Part shown: positions 1 through 11,730 of the stretch, piece by piece | How positions within the stretch are numbered: position 1 is the stretch's first letter | How the letters are laid out: each line of letters opens with the position of its first letter | Program-made: the position numbers and the translations under genes | NCBI GenBank assembly: GCA_022592445.1 | Contig: JABYQR010000081.1 | Location: 1-64,000 of the forward strand | Direction of reading: 5' to 3' | DNA: 64,000 nt | Source of the DNA: Cytidiella melzeri | Lineage: Eukaryota > Basidiomycota > Agaricomycetes > Polyporales > Irpicaceae | Notes under the pieces: model-generated | What the model saw: only the letters and a program-made list of their open reading frames with translations | Told to the model about the DNA's origin: nothing | Database searches by the model: none

Positions 1-1557
1 TCGTGAGTTGTGTCCTGTAATCACTGGCGCGCATATTCTCTGTATCTTTTGTGTTGATGTTCGGGGCCCTGTTTTGACGTGTAGGTTTGTTCAATATCCT
101 TCACATGTGCATACGCAGCAACAATCTCCTGTGTCGCCACAGCTGTGCGGGCGCATGCACATCATTAACCGTCGGCTTCCCATGTGTGCTGCCGCCACTT
201 TGTATTTGTCACAAGCCATGTATGTAGGTTCTCTACAACTCAGTGAAATGTGCCTAATTTATGATATGTCTGATTGCTCCCACACACAACAAGTACTCTG
301 TAGTAAGCAAAACTAAACCCGTCGGTTTTTTTTTATTTTATTATCTAAGTTTATAAAACCCGTGGTCAACCTGTACATAGCAGTACCCGTGCGTACGGTT
401 CAAATACCTGGCGCTAACATACCGTACGGCTCCAGGTAGAGCAGCTAGGATGTTATTGACCTGCAGGTAAGGGTGTGGGTGAACCTGTGGGTAGACCCGT
501 GCTGAGCATTATGCACAACTGAAACCTGTCTTGCCTATGCCGCTCTACTCTTGAGTCTTGTGCAGGCCTGTCTCAATAGTGACATCTCTCATGCTGTTGT
601 AGCCGTAGCAGTTGATGTTATCTATATCTATGTCCTACAATGTGCCCCGTTACATGTGCGGCCAACCCCCAGCCAGCTTGCTGCTGGAGCCGCTACCCAG
701 CGTACAGTAGATCATGCTTACCGCAGTTTCTCAACCTTTCGCACCTTGGCAGGCTTGATCTAACTTTATCAACCCATCTAAATATTAGGATGGTTTTCTC
801 TAGCTTTTCCTTTCTGCAAATTGTTGATCTGACATGCTACAATTGATAATTGTAGCTCTTTACAGATAATTAAAATGTTTTTCCTGTGATGTACACGTGA
901 CTGACCCTAGTGTTAAGCTAGTGGGGAGGCAGGTCTTGAGAGTCAGCCAATGCACCACCAGCGTCGTGTTCATCCTCGGAGTCCATAATTTAGTGGCTTG
1001 ATGGTTTCAGGTGAGGGGAAGACGACGGGAACGAGTGAGACTTAACGAACGAGAGAGGGCGCGATGATGCGTACGCGTACGCGTACGAGTTAATCTAGAC
1101 GCCCATAGATCGAAGATGATCTACCCACTCTGACGAACAAGACCAGACGTTCTGCCTGTCCGCGTTGTGACATTTCGCGCCATCATTCTCTCAATCTGTA
1201 GACTTATTCTCGCGCTAGCGACTGTCTACGGGAGCTCCCTCTCCCTCTCTCTCTCACAGCAGAACGTCTGGATTCGAGACTACAAAACGCGCTTGCGGGT
1301 GTCTAGGTTCAACAACGACGACGACTGTGCGAGACGGTCCATCTCCGACATTCAGCTCAAGTACAGCTGCCACGTCATCTCCGTACAAGGGCAGTGTACT
1401 AACCAAGCCGGAACAATCCCTTATCCTGTCATGTAACCCCGGCCGTTCATTGTGTTGGCAACAGATAAGTACCTCGCCGTGCCACCTCCAACTTTCATAT
1501 CGTTACTTCACCTAGGCCCATGCCTCATTGCCTCTCATAAGTAAGCCTCTGGGTTGC
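1..1557. other. Intergenic, no gene recognised
   Basis: No reading frame here shows a recognisable domain or a convincing exon chain. Visible structure: two interleaved inverted repeats at 392-438, a 10-bp palindrome ACCTGCAGGT near 459, a T/A-rich run near 325-350, a (GCGTAC)x3 tandem at 1069-1086 and a CT-rich tract near 1230-1255. The last few hundred bases are the likely promoter of the SET gene that follows. Confidence 0.5.
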
Positions 1558-2700
1558 ATGGCTGCCTCGCCCTCACTGCAGCCCACCATGCAAACTGGTG
1601 CGTTCACCAACTCTCTCCGCCCTGTGCCCCACGTAGTGAAATTCGAGGTCAACATAGAGGAAAACGGCGAGACATTCCACGTCCAGCTAGTTCCACACAA
1701 AGGAAAGGGTGTCGTCGCCGCCCGCCCCATCCGCCGCGGCGAGCTGCTTTTCTCAGAGCCTCCTCTCTTCACTCTCCCGCCCTCCCCCACCAACTCCACC
1801 GTCCTCGGCGCCCTGGCCAAATGCACTCGAGAGGAGCAATGCCAGTTCTTCTCGCTTGCCAACTCTTATCGGACGAAGCTTCTCCCCGCCATAGCGATCT
1901 TTGAGACAAACTTCCTCCTACTTGGCCGGGGCATGCTCCAGGCGGACCCGAAGCAACAAGACGTTGCAGGAATCTTCATCCTCGGCTCCCGCTTCAACTC
2001 GTCGTGCACTCCCAACCTCAGCAAAACTTGGGATGAACTCCGTCGTGTCATGGTCTTCCGCACGCTGCGAGACATAGAGGAGGGGGAAGAGCTCTGCTTC
2101 AACTACTGCGACGTGCTGGCGACACGGGAACAGCGGCAGACGGAGCTCTCCGCGGACTTTGGCTTTCATTGTGTTTGCGACGCCTGCCGATTGGAAGGAG
2201 ACGACTTGGCCGAAAGCGACAGACGGCGGTCTTCGATTGCACGGCTTTTCGACGAAGTCGGTCGCTGTGGGAAGGAGCCCACATTGGGCATGCGAAAGGT
2301 GAGTCTCAGCCAATGGCCTCTCGCACGGTCGCAGTATCCTGAGGTCACCACTCGCAGATAAACCTAGCTTTGCGAATGCTGAAAGAAGAGTCGCTCGTAC
2401 ACTATGAAGCATCGTTCTGCTACGACGCTTACCAATTCTGTGTTCTGGTACGTGTACCCTTCGACAAACCTTGTCGGCGTTAGGCGATTTCATCAGATAA
2501 CGCTCCAGGTGTCCGACTTTTCCAACGCGAAGAAATGGATTCGGCGCGCATGGGAAGTGTCGTGCATTACATCGGGACAGGACAGCCATGCAGCGCGCAT
2601 GTTCAAGATATACTACGCAAATCCACGTTCTCATCAACTCGCTGCAACGTTACCCAAGATGACCCTGACAGGACCCGACGCTGTACTCACGCAGAGCTGA
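1558..2700 (+). CDS. SET-domain protein, paralogue 1
   Basis: Predicted join(1558..2298, 2358..2447, 2509..2700), 340 aa; all three joins keep phase and use GT-AG sites. SET-family signatures run in order: a KGKGVVA N-terminal SET strand, then FNSSCTPN, which corresponds to the SET NHSCxPN motif with altered residues, then EEGEELCFNY, and a post-SET-like CxCxxC (CVCDAC). SET enzymes transfer methyl groups from S-adenosylmethionine to lysines; the family with this FNSSC variant is common in agaricomycetes and, as far as I know, uncharacterised, so the substrate is unknown. The C-terminal exon lacks a recognised domain. The next gene is a clear paralogue in the same orientation. The start is the first in-frame ATG after an upstream stop; an upstream coding exon cannot be excluded. 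Confidence 0.85.
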
Positions 2701-3189
2701 GTTGACTCGTCGTTATCCCCCATGTCTACCCTATTTCACGCTGAGCGACGTCTCTAATATGTACGTACCGATTCCTCTACTTTTTGCGAGCCTTGTATGC
2801 ATAGTTCTCATACACGTATCAACAAACCTTTTTCTTGACGTGTACAACGTGTTCTGACATGTGTTTGACATCGGCTTGCCTCATGTCGTTGTGACCGACA
2901 GGGCGAGTGTGCCTGCCTGTCAACGTGTATCACGGCACACCAAACTCACAGCTCACAGCCACTTCCAGGCTTCTACTGCAGAATATTCAAAGCACCGCTC
3001 CGGTGTGTGTACTTTCATACCATGCATGAAACCTTGCAGGCAACGCACTGCAGCGAAGGCTTCATTCCATGCTGTTGCCCCGTGTACCCCGCAGGCGCAA
3101 TCGATATAAAACCCTGTTCGCCGCGTACTTGGTCTTCCATACCAGCTCCTAAGAAGACCTCCTCCCGCAATCCGTATCTTCCCTAACTC

Positions 3190-4281
3190 ATGGTCGTACA
3201 CAGCGGTATGCCGTCATCTTCGTCCGCCCAGAACGTCTGATCCTGATTTACTCAGCAGCTTCCGGGTCCAAGATTCTCATCCAGGACATACCCGGCAAAG
3301 GCAAAGGCGTCATCACCCGCCAACACTTCTCGAAAGGCGACGTCGTCTTCACCGAACGTCCGCTCTTCACCCAGACCCTCACACGGAGCAACGCCTCCGT
3401 TCTAGCCTCCCTCTCCTCGTGCACCCCCATTGAACGCGAACATTTCTACTCGCTACACAACTGCCACGGACCACGGAAGTACCCACGCGAGTTGGGTATT
3501 TTCGAGACGAACGTCCTCCCGTGCGGGAGTAACGACGCACACGGGCACGTCGCGCAGCAGGGCGGGGTGTTCCTCTTCGCGGCGCGGTTCAACTCGTCGT
3601 GCGTGCCCAATGTGAACAATCGTTGGGACCCCGAGCGCGGGCAAGTCGTGTTTCGTGCGCTGAGGGATATCGCACCTGGCGAGGAACTGTGCATTGGGTA
3701 CGGGAAGCTGTTGGCGACGCGGGAGGAACGCAGGGCGGAGATGAAAAGGAAGTTTCGGTTCGAGTGTCAGTGCGAAGGGTGTGCTTTGGAGGGGGAGGCG
3801 CTGGAGGAGAGTGATAGGAGACGGAGGACATTGTATGAATTGTATGGCGAGCATATGCGGGACGGAATCGATGGTGAGGATCCGATGCAGGGGATTAGTG
3901 AGGTACGCATCCTTCCGTTCTCCTCTCCCCTTTTCTCGCAGACTGACATAACTCTATCCCCTTCCCTGTGTGTTCTGATTATAGGTGATGTTTGCTCTCC
4001 GCTGTCTCCGCGAAGAACGTCTCCCAGTGTTCGAGTCGTCCTTTTACTTTGCCGGCTTCCGTTTCTGCGCGGCCGTGTCTGACGTGGCGAGTGCGGCGGT
4101 GTGGGCGGGATACGCGCAGAAGGCGTCTCGGGTGGCTTTTGGCGAGCAGGCGGCGACTCGGTGGGCGCAGCTAGTGGAAGACCCGATGGCATACTCTGAG
4201 GCGGGCACTTTGGGTAGGATGACGCTTGCGCCGCCGGATTCGCCGGCGTGGAGGACATTGGGGTTGGATTTGGTGGCGTAG
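3190..4281 (+). CDS. SET-domain protein, paralogue 2
   Basis: Predicted join(3190..3205, 3256..3902, 3985..4281), about 319 aa. The long middle exon has no in-frame ATG at its start; a short first exon (MVVHS) spliced across a 50-nt intron restores phase (the acceptor at 3255 or 3258 both work, differing by one residue). Motifs match paralogue 1: GKGKGVI, FETN, RFNSSCVPN, APGEELCIGYG and post-SET CQCEGC. The last exon is Ala-rich (VASAAVWAGYAQKAS) and longer than in paralogue 1. A SAM-dependent lysine methyltransferase fold is inferred; no substrate can be assigned. Tandem placement about 490 bp downstream of paralogue 1 indicates local duplication followed by divergence. Confidence 0.85.
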
Positions 4282-4666
4282 GGATGAGGTGCAATGTCAT
4301 AGTATCTTTTCACTTTCTTGCATTCATTGATTTTTTCATCTCTGATTTTCTCGATTGGTGCGTGTGAGGCCGCTGGCAATTCGTCAGCCAAAATATGAGC
4401 AGTATAACGCTCGATTCAGCGATACGAGGTGCAGATTCCAAATGTTGTGCTCACTCGTGCAATGCGTACAGCCTCGAGAGTCGATATGTCTTTTCGCTGC
4501 TAACGGTTTACCTTTTGTGGTGCTCGCAGGCTTCGTGGCGCTTTGAGGCCACGTGGGTAGCTCGGCGATCAATGTGTCATTCGTTGCGCCTGTGGGGAGC
4601 TTTTCTCGACGACCTCGATCGTCATGTAGTAGCAGGCCTCCTCTAAACTCGAAAGGTTCGGTCATT
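4282..4666. other. Intergenic region upstream of HEM14
   Basis: Contains the 3' end of the SET gene and the presumed promoter of the next gene. Short frames here show no homology and no splice-consistent extension. No TATA box is obvious. Confidence 0.5.
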
Positions 4667-6267
4667 ATGCCACCTACTCACATCTCTGTCCTGGGTGGAG
4701 GACTCACTGGTCTATCTTCCGCCTTTCATTTGTCTAGACGATATCCCTCCGCGAAGATCACCCTTCTCGAAAAGTCGCCTCGTCTCGGTGGGTGGGTGCA
4801 TAGCGAGCGAGTGGACGTCAACGACGGACACGGCCATACAGCGAGAATCCTCCTCGAACGGGGCCCCAGGACACTACGTCCGAATGGCAAATCGACGTTA
4901 GAATTGGTAAGAGACTCAAACTAACATACACCAGCTTGTACCCCTTGCTAACACATAGGCATGGTCCCAAGGTGAACTTGCTGAACCTCCAACAGTCTCT
5001 GATTACAATTCCCAACAGCGCTGAAGCTGCACGGACCCGTTTTCTGCATATCCCAGGAACAAAAGGGCTCACCGCGCTTCCCTCCTCTGCTCTCAGCGCG
5101 TTCGCGTCCCCTCTGGGCCGACGACTCGCACGAGCCGTCGCCTTTGAGCCTTTCAAACGTCCCCACAAGGGCAGCTCCATTCACGATCTGGAAGACGACA
5201 ACCTAGAGAACTTTCTCGCTGTGCGGCTCGGACCTGAGCTCGCACGCCTCGTCGGAAGCGCACTTGTGCATGGGATCTACGCGGCGGATTCCAGACAGCT
5301 CAGTGTCAGGGCTGCGTTCCCGTCGTTGTGGGATGCTGCGAGACGCGGGAACGGGAGTATCGCGAGGGGGATGATGAAGGCTTCCTCTGAGCCGGCTGAC
5401 AAGTTCAAGGAGGACTACGAGCTTGGAGGTGTTCTGGAGCTGATGCAGGGCGTTAGCGTATACTCGTTTCGCGACGGGATGGTAGCTCTAACGAGTGCTA
5501 TGGAAAGTGCGCTTCGAAGGAGCCCCAATGTGGAGGTTGTGAAGAATGATGGGGCGGTGATGTTGGACAAGAACACTCGTGATGCCACGATTACTGTGAG
5601 TCGGGGTCCATGACAGGTTTTGTCGTTAATCTCTGGTCATATGTAGGTACATAGTCAGTTGGGAACACAAACAACATCCTCGCACGTCGTCTCAGCAATG
5701 CCACTTTCCCAACTCAAATCACTGTTACAACGCTCCTCTTTACCAATGCCACCCCATCTAGACGCGAACCCTTTGTCCTCCGTCACCGTTGTCAACCTCA
5801 TATTCCCTCCAACGATAGACCCTATCCACCCCGCAGGGTTCGGATATCTGATTCCACGAGACGCAAACGGTCGCGTCGAGGTCCTCGGAACCGTCTTTGA
5901 CTCTTGTTCACTCGGCGCGCAAGACGAGTACCCGTCCCATACCTCACCGCGGTTCACAAAGATGACGATGATGATCCGTTCGGCGGCTTCGTCACCTCCT
6001 ACCACCCTTGAGCGTGTGCTAAAACACCTCGAGAACCACTTGCAGCGTCAAACCCCGTTGCCTGTGCCTGTGTTCTTCCGAGCAAATACGATGCACGAGT
6101 GTATTCCGACTCCTACGGTAGGACATACCTGTCGGACGGAAGAGATGAAGAGGGTGGTGAGAGAGGAGTGGGGGGGAAGGTTGGAGGTGGTGGGTGCGGG
6201 TGTTGGCGGAGTGAGTGTAGCGGACTGTATCGAGCAGGGGAGACACGCTGGACGGGGCTGGTTATAG
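4667..6267 (+). CDS. HEM14: Protoporphyrinogen oxidase
   Basis: Predicted join(4667..4906, 4972..5595, 5647..6267), 494 aa, close to the usual 477-540 aa. The enzyme oxidises protoporphyrinogen IX to protoporphyrin IX, the penultimate haem step, in mitochondria. Evidence: N-terminal FAD-binding Rossmann motif (SVLGGGLTGL), EKSPRLGGWV, the ERGPRTLRP signature, RFLHIPGTKGLTALP, RLGPELARLVGSALVHGIYA, and the C-terminal FAD-contact strand VVGAGVGGVSVADC. The first intron appears to use an AAG acceptor at 4971: an earlier TAG at 4958 lies only a few bases after a CTAAC branch site and would shift the frame. No cleavable targeting peptide is evident, as is usual for this enzyme. Very likely intact. 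Confidence 0.92.
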
Positions 6268-7008
6268 TGTGAACCAGATGCCAGATTTGGAAGTGAAGAA
6301 TATTGTTTCTTTCTTTCATAGCCGGGGAGAAGGGGAATCTTAGAGCTACCTGAAGTTGGTGATGCGCCGGTACCATTGCATGTATTTGGGCAACAGTACC
6401 TTTTACTGCACAGAACACTAGAATGCCTGATATTGTTCACGGTGAGGCTGATACTGCGCACTGTGATCGCCACCAACGCACGGTTATCGCATCTGCTCCC
6501 GACCGGCGTGTGTCCCATCTTGCCACAAACATCTCACCGACTGTATATGTTGGAGGTGTTGCGCAGCATTGAGCGACGATGTATTTCTGATTGTCGGGAA
6601 GTCGTGAGTGTCCGCTGACTATATTCACTGACCTGGCGTTTCTCAGTGCATCAGCCGCCGACTCGGGGGAGTCTGTAATCGTAGAATCGCCAGCTGGATC
6701 CTACTAGTATACTACCTGGTCTCACCTTTGGACTGCTCAATTTTTCACGCCTCAGCCTTGTTGTATGAGCTATTCCGGTGAGTTTCACGAGTCGTCGTTC
6801 ACTGAGGGGAGAGGAAAGTGATCGGGGCGCAGAGGACTAGTGAGTGCACGACTTCTTCGAATTCAGATTGCAAAGCAGCACTCTAACTTTCCCACCCAGC
6901 TGTCCAACTCCCATGGCTCACTAGTACTTACTACTGATCTTCTCCAATACCTCTCTCACCTCACCCGCCATCTCCTCCTCGTCCCCTCCATGAGCCTGCG
7001 TGCCTGCC
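6268..7008. other. Intergenic, nothing recognised
   Basis: Short frames on both strands only; none resembles a known protein or has matching splice sites. The downstream part is pyrimidine-rich before the next start codon, as in many fungal promoters. Confidence 0.5.
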
Positions 7009-7949
7009 ATGGCTCTCCAGACTCTCACCAGCAGCGCACCGCAGTCGACAGAGACCGTCACCGCCACTAGTAGCACGGACCCCCCTGGGACCACGGACGA
7101 CGGCAATCCAGGCAGTCTCGGTCGCAACTCCATCCCTTTCAGCTTTCTCGTCGCCTTTCTCGCGCTCTTCGTGGCGTTCATGGGCATCGGCCTCTTCGCC
7201 AGACGTCTAGTCAACTTTGTTCGTCTGCAACTCGGTCTGCCAGTAACTGAACCTCGGCCGAGACAGCTACGCTCAAAACGACCGAAGCCTGTGCTGTGGG
7301 ATGTGTATCCGGAGCAGAGCAAGGATATATGCAAGTGGCGGGATATGGACGTAAGTGCAATAATTCGTCGGTGTCGAGACCGCTTTTCCTAAGCACACGA
7401 CACACAAATCTTGCAAATCGTGATCATGTCCAGCCTCTATCCGGCTGGTTCCTTAGGGAGAACTCGGGTTTACTGGACGCAGAAGCCATAGCTCAAGCCC
7501 CCGCCGAGCCAATATCTCACGCACCGTTCATGACATTTGTCGCTACCGGACGCATGTCCATCGCAGCTGTTCCTGTTCCCCCTCCTCCTGTGGTCTTCCG
7601 ACCTCCCAGTACCCACCTTTCAAACCGTCTCCCCACTCGAAACCCCATCCGTGCACTACTAGCCAGCATCAGAGGGCTCACGCGTTCTCCTGTGCAACCA
7701 GACCCCCTTCCAGACAAAGACAAACCCTCGATCGAGAGCTTGCGGGTTGCGGTGCTGGTTGCTATGCCTTCGGAGGAACGGCGGTGGCGTGAAAAGGCGA
7801 GTCGGAATAGGGAGAGCACGGCGAGCTCGAGTACGAGTGAGGGCGGTGAAGAATGGGGGATAGGGCAGTTTGGAGAGATGTCGTTGGGGATTGCGGACGT
7901 GCCTTGGACATGGCCGGACTCTGCGTTGGACGATGGGAAGGCGTCGTGA
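7009..7949 (+). CDS. Unidentified single-pass membrane protein
   Basis: Predicted join(7009..7350, 7434..7949), 285 aa, with phase kept across an 83-nt intron. I do not recognise the family. Layout: a Ser/Thr-rich N-terminus of about 40 residues, one hydrophobic helix at about 43-64 (FLVAFLALFVAFMGIGLFA), then a basic stretch (ARRLVNFVRLQ), and a probably cytosolic tail with KPVLWDVYPE, a Pro-rich segment and an acidic C-terminus with WTWPDSALDDGK. There is no obvious signal peptide, so the helix probably acts as a signal anchor. The motif pattern resembles poorly characterised basidiomycete membrane proteins. Function cannot be inferred from its neighbours, which are metabolic genes. Confidence 0.7.
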
Positions 7950-8402
7950 TTGTGGGGGTTCCTGGTATGTCTTCGAGTGCTGTGTAAACGCGGGAGAGTT
8001 GCTGATCAGGGGTGTAGCTTGGTTTGAACCTTTTGTAGGCTTTAACGACGTGGTGATGACTTTCTTTGACGCGTTTTGTACCATGTCACGCTGTAATACC
8101 CTTGCTGTCTGTATTCTTAATGTGTAGGTATACCTACCGCCGCGCGAGTCTCATCACACCGACATAGTCGAGTGCTGGTGATAACACGGGCCTCAAAACA
8201 CTCGAGATATTCGCACTGCAGTAGAATGAGAACCTGACAGGAGGTTTGGTTGGACGAACCACCGCGCGAAGAACCTGACCGTGAGGTTGATCACATTTGC
8301 ACCCGAGCCAGAGGTTCAGGAGGACAGACAGAATACTGACGAGTGGCAGATCATCTGCAAACGGTGTGCGATCACAGACAGTGAATGGTTATATGCATTT
8401 AT
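7950..8402. other. Convergent intergenic region
   Basis: 3' ends of the one-TM gene (plus) and ERG2 (minus) face each other here. No gene or structured element recognised. Confidence 0.5.
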
Positions 8403-9258
8403 CTATATTTTCCCAATAAGCAGATTCTTGAACATCTCGCGCGCAGTAATCCTCGCCGTGTCGTAAAATGACACATAGTCCAGGGTCGACGTCAGCATGT
8501 CTGCAAGTCCGAAGGGCAGCATCAACGGGATCCATCCTACAGCAACTGTGTCAGCCTCCTCCCACAGGCAAAATGCCCATGGTCCCAAAACACACCTCGA
8601 GCGTATTCCAACGCAAAGCATCCTTCGTGCATCTTGTACTGCTTCACCTGTCCCCTGCGGAGATGATGCACGCTTCCCGCCGGGTACCGCTCCATCTTCA
8701 AGTTTGGAGGGTTGAACGCCCACTGCTCGCCGACGAGGATATTGAAGTAGTCGTCTGCTGTGTGCATACCCGTGTGGCCCTCTGTTCCTACAGGAGTACC
8801 GAACACGATGAGGTACTCTGTGATGCTGGCGTGGATGATGTACATGGCACCCATGGCGCCGCCAGCGTTGTTGAACACCCATTCGCTTGAGTTGTGGTTG
8901 AGAGCGATCCGAGTAGAGGGGTAAGTTTCTGTGAGGTTTTTGATGATGTATTGGACCATGGAGGCGGTGTCGTCTGGTTCTGGCGCTGCTGCTATTGCAG
9001 CCTGTGCCAGTTCATGGAGCTCTTTCGGGTCGAAGACATACCACTGGTGCTACACACACACACGCGCGCGCACGTGTCAGAATGGTGTTGGTGTATGGAC
9101 GCGGGATGAACGGATAGCCTCACCTTGATAGAATCCAAGAAAGAGCATGTCAACCATAGGAGGCCGAGTGCGACGAGGCCCTTGAACCACTTCGCGAGTC
9201 TGCTGCTAGTTTGAGCGGACTGGGTCGCCACGGCACCGGAACGTTTGAGTGCAGCCAT
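8403..9258 (-). CDS. ERG2: C-8 sterol isomerase
   Basis: Predicted complement(join(8403..8536, 8596..9049, 9124..9258)), 240 aa versus 222 in yeast. The enzyme shifts the delta-8 double bond of fecosterol to delta-7 (episterol) in ergosterol synthesis in the ER membrane, and belongs to the sigma-1 receptor family. Evidence: N-terminal hydrophobic segment ([15 protein letters not shown]), [11 protein letters not shown], and the highly conserved core [53 protein letters not shown] and [14 protein letters not shown]-terminal amphipathic segment ends LLIGKI. Both introns are short; the one at 9050-9123 contains a CA/CG dinucleotide run. The protein is intact. Confidence 0.95.
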
Positions 9259-9645
9259 TATGTTCGTGGCTGCTTAGTGCGGAGGGAAGAGTGTCGCGGC
9301 GTTGTCGTGTAACACTGGTCGCTCTCACACGTAGCATTTTTTATATGTTTTCGAGGACAGAGTTCATCGTACGACGCTCGACGGGCGGCATGACAGTACG
9401 CGTGAATCAGCGTTGATGACCAGTTGCGAAAATGAACGGATCGGTTCGTCTCGTGAACAATGAGATGGTCCGGTAATCATCTCAGAGCCGAACCAGCCTT
9501 TGGCCACGTTTCGTCTTCAGTTAGTCGTTTCAGCACTCTGCGACTCTCCCCCTCCCTCCTCCTCCCTACTCTCCGCTCTGGATCAACGACTCATTCACGA
9601 AAAGCTGCGACACCTCATTCATTCCTTTGACTAGTACCTACAACG
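9259..9645. other. Divergent promoter region ERG2 / SPC2
   Basis: 387 bp between two divergent start codons. The half nearest SPC2 is CT-rich (9540-9600), a common feature of fungal promoters. No specific factor site assigned. Confidence 0.45.
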
Positions 9646-10750
9646 ATGGCTCTCCGTGGTAGAAAACCAGCCAATGGCACGTCAGACCCAGTGGGTGAAG
9701 ACGCACACACCGACGTCTCTGACTCAACCACACCAAGTACCATCACTGGTCTTCTCACCACCCCTGTCGCGGGCGTGTCTAGAGAAGAGGTCAAGGTGAA
9801 CAATGCAAGTGTGACGGAGATGAAGCATGCGTGCGACGATGCTCTCAAACGCGTGAGTACACCCCTTTGCCTACGCCATGTTGGTGGCCCCCTTCGGGCT
9901 ATCCGCACTGTCCAGCACGCAGCCTTTCTCACATTTCACTGTATGCGTCTCGTACGATTTTTCATACCTTCTGCGGTGGTTTACGAGTCCCTTTAATCTG
10001 GAAATACCTTGCTGACCAGACGTCGTGTGCTACAGTTCCTATCGCGGCCCGACCTCTTCAAGCAAATATATACACACACCGATGTTCGACTTGGACTCGG
10101 TTGGGCGAGCGTGTTCGTCGCTGCAGGCACTGGCCTTTATGGCTACAAAATTGAATTCGAAAAGAGCAAGCCCGTCGTATGGGCAGGGCTCATCTTGTAA
10201 GTCTTCCTGACCTTCACCCTCCCTGCACGCAGCGCGCGTCTGCACGCATTAGCATGCCCTGTCCCACCTGCGTCACCACGAAGCTAACTATCTCCCGTTG
10301 GGCTCTTTGTTCCTTGATCTCCCCACTCTCAGGTACATATTCTTGACAGTTGTGCAAACGCTGTACTCGTATTTTATCGAAGGCGACATTGTGTTCGTCG
10401 GGAAGCGGAAAACGCTAGATAAGCGAGTGAGTTCCTCTCTCCCTCATTCTAGTCTGACGGTGTGCTGATAAGGGTTTTGATATGACATCGGTCAGATCGT
10501 CACAGAGAGGATAACGATTTCCTCAACCACCATCCCATCAAAACAATCGTCACCGCCGCAATACGCTCTCACCGTTTCCTACGTGCGCTCCACCGGTGGT
10601 GGCAAGTCTCTGCTCGGCAAGGGCCGCTTGTCAGTGCAGAAGGGGTACAACGGTTTCTTTGACGAGACTGGAACACTCGACCAGGAGCTGTTTGAGCAAT
10701 GGGTGGGGGAGGCTGTAGCTGGAGTCGTTGGTGTAGGCAAGACGGAATAG
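9646..10750 (+). CDS. SPC2: Signal peptidase complex subunit 2
   Basis: Predicted join(9646..9852, 10036..10196, 10333..10426, 10496..10750), 238 aa. SPC2 (SPC25/SPCS2) is a non-catalytic subunit of the ER signal peptidase that supports contact with the translocon. Evidence: the family order of an N-terminal cytosolic part (ATG at 9646; VTEMKHACDDALKRFL), a first membrane helix (LGLGWASVFVAAGTGLYGYKIEFE), a second one (VVWAGLILYIFLTVVQTLYSYFIEG) followed by DIVFVGKRK, then a beta-rich cytosolic domain (ALTVSYVRS, FFDETGTLDQELFEQWVG). All intron phases close. The N-terminal 50 residues are low-complexity and longer than in yeast. Confidence 0.9.
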
Positions 10751-11129
10751 CTCGTTGGGAAATTGTATGAGCCTGGATGCTGCGGGATATTTCGAACGTT
10801 ATGTGATGTGAACAGCTTACACACGGGTTAAAGACATGTATTCTACCATAATGCAGTTTTTACATGTTCGTGTATCGTCTGCGCCTTAGTCACCCGCAAC
10901 GGCCGTCTGTGCTCGCAAACATGCCTCATGTCACCAACAACGTCGACAATGCGAATTCTGCGCCAACTTACGACGCATGTGGCATCAGCTTCGCTAACAG
11001 TAGCATTGACAAGTCTGCTCCAGATTTGACCTCAGTCCTCAACTCATGTAATGCATGCGACTAGTATGGATTAAATAAACAGTACAGGATACAATACAAC
11101 AGCTGACAAAGAACCCCAAGAAAGAGAAT
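10751..11129. other. Convergent intergenic region SPC2 / H2B
   Basis: Holds both 3' untranslated regions. A 66-residue frame at 10864-11064 was looked at and has no family resemblance. No structured element seen. Confidence 0.5.
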
Positions 11130-11730
11130 TTACTTGGCTCCTGCGCTGGAAAACTATAGGAAAAATTAACAGCTGAGCAGATCCTACCAGGTATAGGATA
11201 GCTTACCTTAGTCACCGACTTGGTGCCTTCTGAAATCGCATGCTTGGCAAGTTCACCGGGGAGGATAAGACGAACGGAAGTCTGGATCTCTCGTGACGAG
11301 ATTGTCGACTTCTTGGAGTACGAAGCGAGCTCTGTCATAGGCTGGTCAGCGAAAGTTCGTGCAGTGTTGCATATGAGCAACTTACTGGAGGCTTCGGTAG
11401 CGATGCGCTCGAAGATATCGTTGACAAACGAGTTGAGAATGGCCATCGCCTTGTTGGAGATACCAGTATCAGGGTGGACCTGCTTGAGGACTGCATATCG
11501 CGTTGAGCTTTACATAGTCAGTGAAATGGGAAGAAATGCTTACCCTTGTAGATGTAAGAGGAGTAGGTCTCCTTGCGAGTCTTTCGCCTCTTCTTCTTCT
11601 CGCCGTCTGCACCAGTGGTAGCAGCCTTGGCGGTCTTCTTCGCTGCCTTTGACTCGGTAGTCTTAGCAGGTGCCTTGGAGGCAGTGGAAGCTGGGGCCTT
11701 GCCGGCAGTGGAAGCTGGTTTGGGGGCCAT
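11130..11730 (-). CDS. Histone H2B
   Basis: Predicted complement(join(11130..11153, 11207..11331, 11386..11490, 11544..11730)), 146 aa. Core nucleosome histone. Evidence: Lys/Ala/Pro-rich N-terminal tail, [89 protein letters not shown], and a last exon of only eight codons (FSSAGAK and stop). That exon uses a TATAG acceptor; the nearby CCAG gives the wrong frame. The C-terminal Lys monoubiquitylated in yeast H2B sits in the conserved SVTKFSS context and is present. Three introns in one histone gene mark a filamentous fungus rather than a yeast. It shares its promoter with H2A. Confidence 0.95.

Noticed and set aside
392..412. tRNA-like T-arm word GGTTCAAATACC
   Set aside because: No matching acceptor stem, D-arm or anticodon arm around it.
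9050..9075. CA/CG dinucleotide run as a functional Z-DNA element
   Set aside because: Short and inside an ERG2 intron; no supporting context.
10864..11064. 66-residue plus frame between SPC2 and H2B
   Set aside because: No domain, no promoter context; lies in convergent 3' UTRs.
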